Part shown: positions 43,175 to 50,658 of the stretch, one piece after another
How positions within the stretch are numbered: position 1 is the first letter of the stretch
Layout: each line of letters begins with the position of its first letter
Assembly: GCF_018263855.1 (NCBI RefSeq)
Contig: NZ_CP073318.1
Coordinates: forward strand, 10,726,001-10,790,000
DNA: 64,000 nt
DNA from: Kutzneria sp. CA-103260
GTDB taxonomy: Bacteria > Actinomycetota > Actinomycetes > Mycobacteriales > Pseudonocardiaceae
Direction of reading: 5' to 3'
Position numbers and translations under genes: made by a program
The notes under the pieces: generated by a model
What the model was told of the DNA's origin: nothing
Seen by the model: only the letters and a program-made list of their open reading frames with translations
Databases searched by the model: none

Positions 43175-44617
43175 GTGTCACGCAATCGAGTTATCACGGG
43201 CGCGGCGGTCGCGGGTGCGACCGTCGCGGCCCTGGCAGCCAGCGCGGCCGTGACGGCCGGCCCGGCCGTGGCGGCGCCCGCCATGCAGCAGGTGGCCGCG
43301 CAGTCCATGCCGTTCGGCAGCGTGGTCCGCTACCAGCAGACGATCGCCGGCGTCCCGGTGTTCGGCGGCCAGCAGGTCGACCTGCTCGACCAGCACGGCA
43401 ACGTCGTCGCCAAGCACGGCAAGACCACCAAGCGCACCGCCGGCCAGTTCCCGGCCACCGACGCGGGGGCTGCCGCCACCGCCATCGCCGACGTCGTCAA
43501 GCGCAGCGGCCTGCCGGCCACCAAGCTGACCGCCGACGCCCCCAAGGCGTACTGGTACGACGCCACCCTGGGCGGCGCCCGCGGTGAGTCGGTCGCCGTG
43601 CCCACCTACCAGGTCGTCGTGCATGGTCCGTCCATTGAGGACAAGTGGACCGAGGTTGTGAAGGCCGGCTCGCAGCAGGTGCTGACCTCGTGGTCGGAGG
43701 TCCGCGAGGCGGTCAACCGCGATGTCTGCGACGCCAACCGCAAGGTGGTGTCCGGCACGAACGACTCGGTTCGCTGCGGCACCTCGTTCAAGCTCAGCCG
43801 CAAGGAGGGCGGGGCCTCCTCGTCGATCCAGGACGTCAACAACGTCTACAACTTCTTCGGCAACGCCCAGGACTTCTACCAGAGCGCGGTCGGCGTCGAC
43901 CTGACCTCGCTGATCGGCGCGGACTACAACGACGGCACCGGCAAGGCGCTGCGCGGCACCGTGCGGATCTGCGTGCAGGGCGAGGACTGCCCGTTCCTCA
44001 ACGCCTTCTGGGACGGCGAGCAGATGGCCTTCGGCGAGGGCGTCACCACCGACGACATCACCGGCCACGAGCTGACCCACGGCGTCACCCAGCACACCTC
44101 CGGGTTGCAGGGCGGCCAGGCCGACTCCATCAACGAGGGCCTGTCCGACGTGTTCGGCCAGTTCATCGCCATCACCGCGAACGACCCGAACGTGCAGGGA
44201 GCCAACCGCTGGCAGCTGGGCGCCGGCTCCGCCATCGGCGCCGTGCGCAACATGCAGGACCCGACGGCCTCGAAGAAGTCGCAGCCCGACCGCGTGAACG
44301 GCCCCGGCTGGGACACCAACAACCCGGACGTGCACATCAACGACGGCGTGATCAACAAGGCTGACTACCTGATCACCGACGGCGACACCTTCAACGGCCA
44401 GACCGTGCGCGGCCTGGGCATGGCCAAGGCCATCCAGATCTGGTGGGGCGTGGAGAACACCCTCACCCCCAGCGCCACCTTCCACGACGTGGGCGACGCG
44501 CTGAACTCCTCCTGCCAGGCGCTGGCCCAGGCGGGCACCGCCGGCATCACCGCCGACGACTGCACCCAGGTCGGCAACGCCGTGACGGCGACCCAGCTGG
44601 ACCAGGACGCCAACTAA
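43175..44617 (+). CDS. Secreted M4-family (thermolysin-like) metalloprotease
   Basis: 480 residues. Signal peptide (residues 1-34, cleavage near VAAPA), a FTP/PepSY-type propeptide (GSVVRYQQTIAGVPVFGGQQ), then the catalytic domain with zinc motif HELTH in DDITGHELTHGVTQHTSG and the downstream Glu in SINEGLSDVFGQF. Four cysteines in the N-terminal part of the mature enzyme (DVCDANRK, RCGTS, RICVQGEDC) can form disulfides. Extracellular protein degradation. GTG 43175, 8 bases after GGAGG. Confidence 0.94.
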   Translation: MSRNRVITGAAVAGATVAALAASAAVTAGPAVAAPAMQQVAAQSMPFGSVVRYQQTIAGVPVFGGQQVDLLDQHGNVVAKHGKTTKRTAGQFPATDAGAAATAIADVVKRSGLPATKLTADAPKAYWYDATLGGARGESVAVPTYQVVVHGPSIEDKWTEVVKAGSQQVLTSWSEVREAVNRDVCDANRKVVSGTNDSVRCGTSFKLSRKEGGASSSIQDVNNVYNFFGNAQDFYQSAVGVDLTSLIGADYNDGTGKALRGTVRICVQGEDCPFLNAFWDGEQMAFGEGVTTDDITGHELTHGVTQHTSGLQGGQADSINEGLSDVFGQFIAITANDPNVQGANRWQLGAGSAIGAVRNMQDPTASKKSQPDRVNGPGWDTNNPDVHINDGVINKADYLITDGDTFNGQTVRGLGMAKAIQIWWGVENTLTPSATFHDVGDALNSSCQALAQAGTAGITADDCTQVGNAVTATQLDQDAN

Positions 44618-44633
44618 GCCTCACCTTCTTGTC

Positions 44634-44680
44634 AGGAAAGCCCCCTTCCTCGCGTTCATCGTGAGGAAGGGGGCTTTCCT
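44634..44680 (+). terminator. Terminator after the metalloprotease
   Basis: Perfect 18-bp stem from AGGAAAGCCCCCTTCCTC (44634-44651) to its complement (44663-44680), 16 bases past the stop. A third partial copy of the flanking CACGTTCAACGTCAGGA follows, so the sequence looks like a small repeat of the same family, possibly a dispersed genomic element. Confidence 0.8.
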
Positions 44681-44722
44681 CACGTTCAACGTCAGGATCG
44701 GAGCCTTGATCTTGGGCTGATA

Positions 44723-44775
44723 GTTAAGCCTTGACTTGAGTATTCGAGGCGGTGATACTCAAGTGTGTGCTTAAC
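44723..44775. promoter_or_regulatory. Large symmetric palindrome over the ArsR gene start
   Basis: Two nested arms, GTTAAGC (44723-44729) with GCTTAAC (44769-44775), and ACTTGAGTAT (44734-44743) with ATACTCAAGT (44755-44764), separated by 4 bases on each side and an 11-base centre. It spans the ArsR start codon and its GAGG site. This fits an ArsR autorepression operator; the nested layout suggests two dimers. Confidence 0.7.
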
Positions 44776-45093
44776 CATGAGCTGGACCGGGTGTTCCAGG
44801 CGCTGGCCGACCCGACCCGTCGGGGTCTGGTCGAGCGGCTGACCCGAGGGCCGGCCTCGGTGAGCGAGCTGGCGGCGCCGCTGCCGATCACGCTCGCCGC
44901 CGTCGTGCAGCACCTGCAGGCCCTGGAGGCCTGCGGGCTGGTCCGCACCGAGAAGGTCGGCCGGGTCCGCACCTGCCGGATCGACCCGGCCGGGCTGCGG
45001 GCCGCCGAGGACTGGCTGCACGAGCGCCGGACCGCCTGGGAACGGAAGCTGGACCGGCTCGCCGACGTACTCGACGAGGAGACAACGACATGA
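44752..45093 (+). CDS. ArsR-family transcriptional regulator
   Basis: 113 residues. Winged HTH: LDRVFQALADPTRRGLVERL, SVSELAAPLPITLAAVVQHLQALEACGLVRTEKVGRVRTCRI. It lacks the metal-binding ELCVCDL motif of arsenic sensors and belongs to the group paired with SRPBCC proteins. GTG 44752 has GAGG only two bases from it; GTG 44767 gives the more usual LNHELDRVF start and is a fair alternative. The gene overlaps the SRPBCC gene (ATGA). Autoregulation by the palindrome is likely. Confidence 0.9.
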   Translation: MILKCVLNHELDRVFQALADPTRRGLVERLTRGPASVSELAAPLPITLAAVVQHLQALEACGLVRTEKVGRVRTCRIDPAGLRAAEDWLHERRTAWERKLDRLADVLDEETTT

Positions 45094-45509
45094 CCGTCAA
45101 GCACTCGACGTTCACCATCGACCGCACCTATCCGCACTCCCCGGCCAAGGTCTTCGCGGCCTGGGCCGACCCGGCGCTCAAGGGTCGCTGGCTCACTGCT
45201 CCCGGCCACCACCACTCGCTCGACTTCCGGATCGGTGGCACGGAGGTCGCCAGCGGCGGGCAGTTGCGGTACGAGGCCACCTACCGGGACATCGTCGACG
45301 GTGAGCGGATCGCCTACTCCGCCACGCTGCACGACGGCGACAAGCTGTCCACGGTCTCGCAGACCACCGTCGAGTTCATCGCCGACGGCGCGGGCACCCG
45401 GCTGGTGCTGGTCGAGCAGGGTGCGTACCTGGACGACATGGAGCAGCCGGAGTGGCGGGAGCAGGGCACCAACTCCCAGCTCGACACGCTGGCCGAGGTG
45501 CTGTCGTGA
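45090..45509 (+). CDS. SRPBCC/AHSA1-like domain protein
   Basis: 139 residues. START-like/AHSA1 fold: FTIDRTYPHSPAKVFAAWADPALKGRWL, GGQLRYEATYRDIVDGERIAYSATL and the C-terminal helix WREQGTNSQLDTLAEVL. Such proteins bind hydrophobic ligands and are nearly always encoded next to an ArsR-like regulator, as here. Start overlaps the ArsR stop and end overlaps the next gene's GTG, so all three are co-translated. Confidence 0.9.
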   Translation: MTVKHSTFTIDRTYPHSPAKVFAAWADPALKGRWLTAPGHHHSLDFRIGGTEVASGGQLRYEATYRDIVDGERIAYSATLHDGDKLSTVSQTTVEFIADGAGTRLVLVEQGAYLDDMEQPEWREQGTNSQLDTLAEVLS

Positions 45510-45886
45510 GCCCGGAGGAGATCATCCGGGACCGGGTGCGGGCCGTCGCCGAGAAGGACGCCGCCGCGCTGGCCGCCCCGCACAGCGCGGACGTCGTCCT
45601 GTACGACGTGCTGGGGCCGTTGCACGCCGAGGGGCGCGATGCCGAGAAGGAGCGGGTCCGTTCCTGGCTGGACGGCTACGACGGCCCGATCGACTACAAG
45701 ATCGCCGAGCTGACCGTGGTCACCGGCGAGGACATCGCCTTCGCGCACTACCTCGCGCACCTCGCAGGCACGCTGCGCAGCGGCGGAGTTGTCGACATGT
45801 GGACTCGGGCCACAGTCGGCTTCCAGCGGCGCGAAGGCCGATGGGAGATCACCCACGAACACAACTCGGCCCCGCTGCCGATGTGA
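45506..45886 (+). CDS. SnoaL/NTF2-like protein, SgcJ/DUF4440-type
   Basis: 126 residues. NTF2-like fold: IIRDRVRAVAEKDAAALAAPHSADVVLYDVLGP, then MWTRATVGFQRREGRWEITHEHNS (the WxIxHEH ending is characteristic of the ketosteroid isomerase-like group). Likely a small isomerase/hydratase or ligand binder. GTG 45506 overlaps the SRPBCC stop. Third gene of the ArsR operon. Confidence 0.85.
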   Translation: MSPEEIIRDRVRAVAEKDAAALAAPHSADVVLYDVLGPLHAEGRDAEKERVRSWLDGYDGPIDYKIAELTVVTGEDIAFAHYLAHLAGTLRSGGVVDMWTRATVGFQRREGRWEITHEHNSAPLPM

Positions 45887-45910
45887 CAGCGGGGCCTCGT
45901 CGCCTGCTCG

Positions 45911-48271
45911 CTACTTGCCGAAACCCGCGCGCCGCAAGGCATCCGCCATGGAGCCGTTGGCCGGACGCTCCTCGCGTCGCTGACCCCCGCCGCCGCGCTT
46001 GTTGCCGCCACCGCCGCGGTTCTGGTCCTGGCGGCGCTGGCCGCCCTGCTGACCGCCACCCCTGGCCTGCTGGCCGTCCCTACCCTGGGGGCCGCCGCGC
46101 TCCGGCTCGTCCTCCAGGCGCAGCGTCAGCGAGATCCGCTTGCGCGGGATGTCCACGTCCAGCACCTTCACCCGCACCACGTCACCGGACTTCACGACGT
46201 CGCGCGGGTCCTTGACGAAGGTGCGCGACATCGCCGACACGTGCACGAGGCCGTCCTGGTGCACGCCGATGTCGATGAACGCGCCGAACGCCGCCACGTT
46301 GGTGACCACGCCCTCCAGCACCATGCCCTGCTTCAGGTCGCCGAGCTTCTCCACGCCGTCGGCGAAGGTCGCCGTCTTGAACGCCGGCCGCGGGTCCCGG
46401 CCCGGCTTCTCCAGCTCCCGGAGGATGTCGGTGACGGTCGGCAGGCCGAACGTGTCGTCCACGAACTCCGCCGGCTTGATCGCCTTCAGCTTGGCGCCGT
46501 TGCCGATCAGCTCGGTCAGCGCCAGGTTGTTGGCGGTCAGGATGCGGCGCACCACCGGGTAGGCCTCGGGGTGCACGCTGGAGGAGTCCAGCGGGTCGTC
46601 GCCGCCGGGGATGCGCAGGAAGCCCGCGCACTGCTCGAACGCCTTCGGGCCCAGCCGGGCCACGCCCTTGAGGGCCTCGCGGGACCGGAACGGGCCGTTG
46701 GCCTCGCGGTGCTGCACGATGTTCTCGGCCAGCCCGGCGCCGATGCCCGACACCCGGGTCAGCAGCGGGGCCGAGGCCGTGTTCAGGTCCACGCCGACCG
46801 CGTTCACACAGTCCTCGACCACGGCGTCCAACGACCGGGACAGCTTGGTCTCGGCCAGGTCGTGCTGGTACTGGCCGACGCCGATGGACTTCGGGTCGAT
46901 CTTGACCAGCTCGGCCAGCGGGTCCTGCAGCCGGCGGGCGATGGACACCGCGCCGCGCAGCGACACGTCCATGTCCGGCAGTTCCGCGGAGGCGAACGCA
47001 GAGGCGGAGTACACCGACGCGCCGGCCTCGGAGACGACGATCTTGGTCAGCTTCAGCTCGGGCCGCAGCTTGATCAGGTCGGCGGCCAGCTTGTCGGTCT
47101 CCCTGGACGCGGTGCCGTTGCCGATCGAGATCAGTTCGACCTGGTGCTGCTCGCACAGCTTGGCCAGGGTGGCCAGCGACTCGTCCCAGCGGTTGGCCGG
47201 CTGGTGCGGGTGGATGGCGGTGGTGGCCACCACCTTGCCGGTGCTGTCCACGACCGCGACCTTCACGCCGGTGCGGAAGCCCGGGTCCAGGCCCATGGTG
47301 GCGCGGGTGCCGGCCGGCGCGGCCAGCAGCAGGTCGCGCAGGTTGGCCGCGAACACGCGCACGGCCTCGTCCTCGGCGTCGGCCCGCAGCCGGGCCCGCA
47401 GGTCCACGCCCAGGTGCACCAGGATGCGGGTGCGCCAGGCCCAGCGCACGGTGTCGGACAGCCACTTGTCGGCCGGGCGGCCCTGGTTGTCGACGCCGAA
47501 CCGGGAGGCGATGCGCACCTCGTAGTCGGACGGCTGGCCCTCGACCTGCTCCTCCGGCTCCAGGGTGAGGTCGAGGACCTCCTCCTTCTCGCCGCGGAAC
47601 ATGGCCAGGATGCGGTGCGAGGGCAGCTTGGTGAACGGCTCGGCGAAGTCGAAGTAGTCGCTGAACTTGGCCCCGGCCTCCTGCTGGCCCTCACGGACCT
47701 TGGCCACCAGGCTGCCCCGGGTCCACATCTGCTCGCGCAGCGCGCCGATCAGGTCCGCGTCCTCGCCGAAGCGCTCGACCAGGATGGCCCGCGCGCCCTC
47801 CAGCGCGGCGGCCGCGTCGGCGACGCCCTTCTCGGCGTCCACGTAGCCGGCGGCGGTGCTCTGCGGGTCCAGCGTCGGGTCGGTGATCAGGCCGCCGGCC
47901 AGCGGCTCCAGGCCGGCCTCGCGGGCGATCTGCGCCTTGGTCCGCCGCTTCGGCTTGTACGGCAGGTAGATGTCCTCCAGCCGCGCCTTGGAGTCGGCGG
48001 ACATGATCTGCTCGCGCAGCGCGTCGTCCAGCTTGCCCTGCTCGGCGATCGACTCCAGGATCGCGGTGCGCCGCTCCTCCAGCTCGCGCAAGTAGCGCAG
48101 GCGCTCTTCCAGGGTGCGCAGCTGGGCGTCGTCCAGGCCGCCGGTTGCTTCCTTGCGGTAGCGGGCGACGAACGGCACCGTCGCACCGCCGTCGAGCAGG
48201 CCGACGGCCGCGGTCACCTGCCCGTCCCGCACGCCGAGCTCGTCGGCGATCCTCTGCTCAATGGTGGACAT
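45911..48271 (-). CDS. tex: Tex-family S1 RNA-binding protein
   Basis: 786 residues. Domains in order: Tex N-terminal helices, YqgF-like RNase H fold (MGLDPGFRTGVKVAVVDSTG), helix-hairpin-helix pair (LTRVSGIGAGLAENIVQHRE, GPFRSREALKGVARLGPKAFEQCAGFLRI), and S1 domain (GMVLEGVVTNVAAFGAFIDIGVHQDGLVHVS). The C-terminal tail is a Gly/Arg/Gln-rich RGG-like extension of about 50 residues, longer than in enterobacterial Tex, that may add RNA binding. Transcription accessory factor. ATG 48271 preferred over GTG 48274. Confidence 0.95.
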   Translation of the reverse strand: MSTIEQRIADELGVRDGQVTAAVGLLDGGATVPFVARYRKEATGGLDDAQLRTLEERLRYLRELEERRTAILESIAEQGKLDDALREQIMSADSKARLEDIYLPYKPKRRTKAQIAREAGLEPLAGGLITDPTLDPQSTAAGYVDAEKGVADAAAALEGARAILVERFGEDADLIGALREQMWTRGSLVAKVREGQQEAGAKFSDYFDFAEPFTKLPSHRILAMFRGEKEEVLDLTLEPEEQVEGQPSDYEVRIASRFGVDNQGRPADKWLSDTVRWAWRTRILVHLGVDLRARLRADAEDEAVRVFAANLRDLLLAAPAGTRATMGLDPGFRTGVKVAVVDSTGKVVATTAIHPHQPANRWDESLATLAKLCEQHQVELISIGNGTASRETDKLAADLIKLRPELKLTKIVVSEAGASVYSASAFASAELPDMDVSLRGAVSIARRLQDPLAELVKIDPKSIGVGQYQHDLAETKLSRSLDAVVEDCVNAVGVDLNTASAPLLTRVSGIGAGLAENIVQHREANGPFRSREALKGVARLGPKAFEQCAGFLRIPGGDDPLDSSSVHPEAYPVVRRILTANNLALTELIGNGAKLKAIKPAEFVDDTFGLPTVTDILRELEKPGRDPRPAFKTATFADGVEKLGDLKQGMVLEGVVTNVAAFGAFIDIGVHQDGLVHVSAMSRTFVKDPRDVVKSGDVVRVKVLDVDIPRKRISLTLRLEDEPERGGPQGRDGQQARGGGQQGGQRRQDQNRGGGGNKRGGGGQRREERPANGSMADALRRAGFGK

Positions 48272-48366
48272 CACGGCGACGATTCTGCCGTCTTGCGTCG
48301 GCCGGCCTCGATTGGCCCACAGGTAACGGATTGGTAACTGCTCTAGTCCATGCTACGGTCGTGGCC

Positions 48367-49485
48367 GTGAGAGTGCTGGTGGTCGGTGGAGGCGTGCTGG
48401 GGACGATGCACGCGTGGCAGGCCGTTTCCCGCGGTCACGACGTCGTGCAGATCGAACGGGAACAGCAGGCCCGGGGCGCTTCCGTGCGCAACTTCGGGCT
48501 GGTGTGGGTCGGCGGTAGGGCTCCCGGCGAGGAACTGGCCACCGCTCGACGGGCCCGTGAGCTCTGGGCGGAGATCGGGCGTCAGGTCCCGGGAGTCGGC
48601 TTCCGGGCCAACGGCTCCCTCACGCTTGTGCGCACCCCGTTGGAGATGGCCGTCGCGTCTGACGTCGTCTCGCGGCCCGATGCCGCCGACCGGGGGCTGA
48701 AGCTGTTGGCGCCCGACGAGGTTCGTGCCTTGAATCCGGGGCTGGGCGGCGAGTTCCTCGGTGGCCTGCACTGCTCAATGGACGCCGCCGTCGAGCCTCG
48801 TGTCGCGCAACCCGCGCTGCGGCAACACCTACTGGCCACCGGTCGTTACACCTGGCTGCCCGGCCGGGAGGTTCGGGCTCTGCTGCCTCACGGCGTGCGG
48901 GACGACCACGGCGACGCTCATGAGGCTGATCTCGTTCTTTTGTGCACCGGAGCCGCCCTGGGTGGCCTGGTGCGGGAGATCGCCGGCGAGGTGCCCGTGC
49001 GGCGGGTTCGGCTCCAGATGATGCAGACCGATCCGCTGGACACCGTGCTCACCACCTCCGTCGCCGATGGCGACAGCTTCCGCTACTACCCGGCCTATCG
49101 CGGTTCGGCTCTGGACGCTCTGAATGCTGATCAGCCGCAGTCATCGGTTCCCGCCGAGCACAAGATGCAGCTGCTGCTCGTGCAACGGCTCGACGGCTCC
49201 CTCACCATCGGCGACACCCACGAGTACGCGGAGCCCTTCACCTTCGACGTCGACTCCGCGCCCTATGAGCACCTCGTCTCCGTCGCCGAATCCTTGCTGG
49301 GACGGCCTTTGTCGCCCATCCGACGCCGCTGGGCCGGTGTCTACGCCCAACACACCGATCCTGCCGCCGTCGTGCACCGGGCCCGGATTTCCGACAACGC
49401 CTGGCTGGTCACCGGACCCGGTGGCCGGGGCATGACCTGCTCGCCGGCGATCGCCGAGCGCACCGCCGTGGAGGCCGGACTGTGA
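48367..49485 (+). CDS. FAD-dependent oxidoreductase of the phosphonate (TIGR03364/PbfD-like) type
   Basis: 372 residues. Dinucleotide-binding VRVLVVGGGVLGTMHAWQAVSRGHDVVQIER, SVRNFGLVWVGGR, and FAD-contacting C-terminus DNAWLVTGPGGRGMTCSPAIAERTA. Belongs to the DAO family variant found beside PhnX-like hydrolases; one such enzyme oxidises N-methyl-2-aminoethylphosphonate to phosphonoacetaldehyde. The PhnX-like gene overlaps its end (GTGA). GTG 48367 is used; GTG 48361 is also in frame and the mRNA may be leaderless. Confidence 0.85.
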   Translation: MRVLVVGGGVLGTMHAWQAVSRGHDVVQIEREQQARGASVRNFGLVWVGGRAPGEELATARRARELWAEIGRQVPGVGFRANGSLTLVRTPLEMAVASDVVSRPDAADRGLKLLAPDEVRALNPGLGGEFLGGLHCSMDAAVEPRVAQPALRQHLLATGRYTWLPGREVRALLPHGVRDDHGDAHEADLVLLCTGAALGGLVREIAGEVPVRRVRLQMMQTDPLDTVLTTSVADGDSFRYYPAYRGSALDALNADQPQSSVPAEHKMQLLLVQRLDGSLTIGDTHEYAEPFTFDVDSAPYEHLVSVAESLLGRPLSPIRRRWAGVYAQHTDPAAVVHRARISDNAWLVTGPGGRGMTCSPAIAERTAVEAGL

Positions 49486-50147
49486 AGATCTCGTTGGCAA
49501 CACTGGACATGGCCGGCACCACCGTCGCCGACGACGGCCTGGTCGAACGGGCCTTCACCGAGGCCATCGCCGCCGTCGGAGTGTCCACTTCGGACGATCG
49601 ATTCCCGGTGATGCTGGACCACGTCCGCCGCACCATGGGCCAGTCCAAGATCGTCGTCTTCCGGGCGATTCTTTCCGAAGCCGAAGCCCGGCAAGCCAAT
49701 TCCGCCTTCGAGGCCGCCTACTCCCGTCTGGTGGGTGCGGGCCTCTGCGAGCCCATCCCCGGTGCCGAGCAGGCCATCAAGTCCCTCCAGGCCGCTGGCA
49801 TCCAGGTGGCCCTCACCACCGGCTTCTCCCGCCCCACCCAGGACGCCATCCTGGCCGCCCTGGGCTGGCAGTCCCTCCCCGACATCGCCCTCACGCCTTC
49901 TGATGCGGGCCGGGGCCGCCCCTACCCCGACATGATCCTCACCGCCGCCCTCCGCCTGGGCATCTCCGACGTGCGCTCCATCGCCGCCGTCGGCGACACC
50001 CCCTCCGACATCCTCAGCGGCCTCCGCTCCGGCGCTTCGGTCTCCGCCGGCGTCCTCACCGGCGCCACCACCCGTGCGGAGTTCGAGGAGGCCGGCGCGA
50101 CCCATATCCTGGACTCCGTCCGCGACCTCCCGGACCTGCTGTCCTGA
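49482..50147 (+). CDS. Phosphonatase-like HAD hydrolase (PhnX-like)
   Basis: 221 residues. HAD nucleophile motif LDMAGTTVADDG, cap-domain MGQSKIVVF whose Lys aligns with the Schiff-base lysine of phosphonoacetaldehyde hydrolase, ALTTGFSRP, and acidic motif VGDTPSDILSG. The Schiff-base Lys supports cleavage of phosphonoacetaldehyde to acetaldehyde and phosphate, the step after the FAD oxidase. GTG start overlaps the oxidase stop. No phosphonate transporter or regulator is in the window. Confidence 0.87.
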   Translation: MKISLATLDMAGTTVADDGLVERAFTEAIAAVGVSTSDDRFPVMLDHVRRTMGQSKIVVFRAILSEAEARQANSAFEAAYSRLVGAGLCEPIPGAEQAIKSLQAAGIQVALTTGFSRPTQDAILAALGWQSLPDIALTPSDAGRGRPYPDMILTAALRLGISDVRSIAAVGDTPSDILSGLRSGASVSAGVLTGATTRAEFEEAGATHILDSVRDLPDLLS

Positions 50148-50154
50148 CGCGCTG

Positions 50155-50658
50155 CTACTTCTTGCGCCGGGGAGGACCGGGCTGGAGCCATGTCACGATT
50201 TCCTCGTGGCTGCTGGTCTCGTCTCCCTCGACGACGTAGTGCAGGGCGTCGGCGAAAGTCGGGCCGAGTCGCCAGATCGTGTCCACACTGGCCGCGACGA
50301 CACTGGAGTCGGCCCCGATGTAGCACCGGAACTGATTCGACCACATGCCGAGAGGGAAGTACCGCATGCTCAGGTTGTCACTGAGCGTGCGGCACTCCTC
50401 GACCGAATCGATACATCCGTCCGCCGGGTCGATCATCAGGTTGGAGGGCGGGTCGCAGCCTTCGGAACTGCGTATCCTGAGATTTCCGAACTCGGCCCAC
50501 ACTCGCAGAGCCGTGTCGTGCATTTCGTACCCGGCCTGCTCGAGCATGCTGATCCACGTGGTGACGTCGATCCGCCGACCGGGAGTCCATCCGGCCTGGC
50601 GCAGCGCCCGCTCCACACTCGGGTCATCGCCAAGGATGGGGCTATTTGAACCTGCCAC
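50155..50658 (-). CDS. SUKH-3-like immunity protein
   Basis: 167 residues. The layout RALRQAGWTPGRRIDVTTWISMLEQAGYEMHDTALRVWAEFGNLRI and the later FRCYIGADSSVVAASVDTIWRLGPTFADALHYVVEG follow the SUKH-3 immunity family, which protects cells against cognate polymorphic toxins. GTG 50658 lies 17 bases inside the RHS gene's 3' end, so toxin tip and immunity gene are physically linked. Predicted to bind and neutralise the deaminase-like tip. The ending GPPRRKK is basic. Confidence 0.8.
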   Translation of the reverse strand: MAGSNSPILGDDPSVERALRQAGWTPGRRIDVTTWISMLEQAGYEMHDTALRVWAEFGNLRIRSSEGCDPPSNLMIDPADGCIDSVEECRTLSDNLSMRYFPLGMWSNQFRCYIGADSSVVAASVDTIWRLGPTFADALHYVVEGDETSSHEEIVTWLQPGPPRRKK

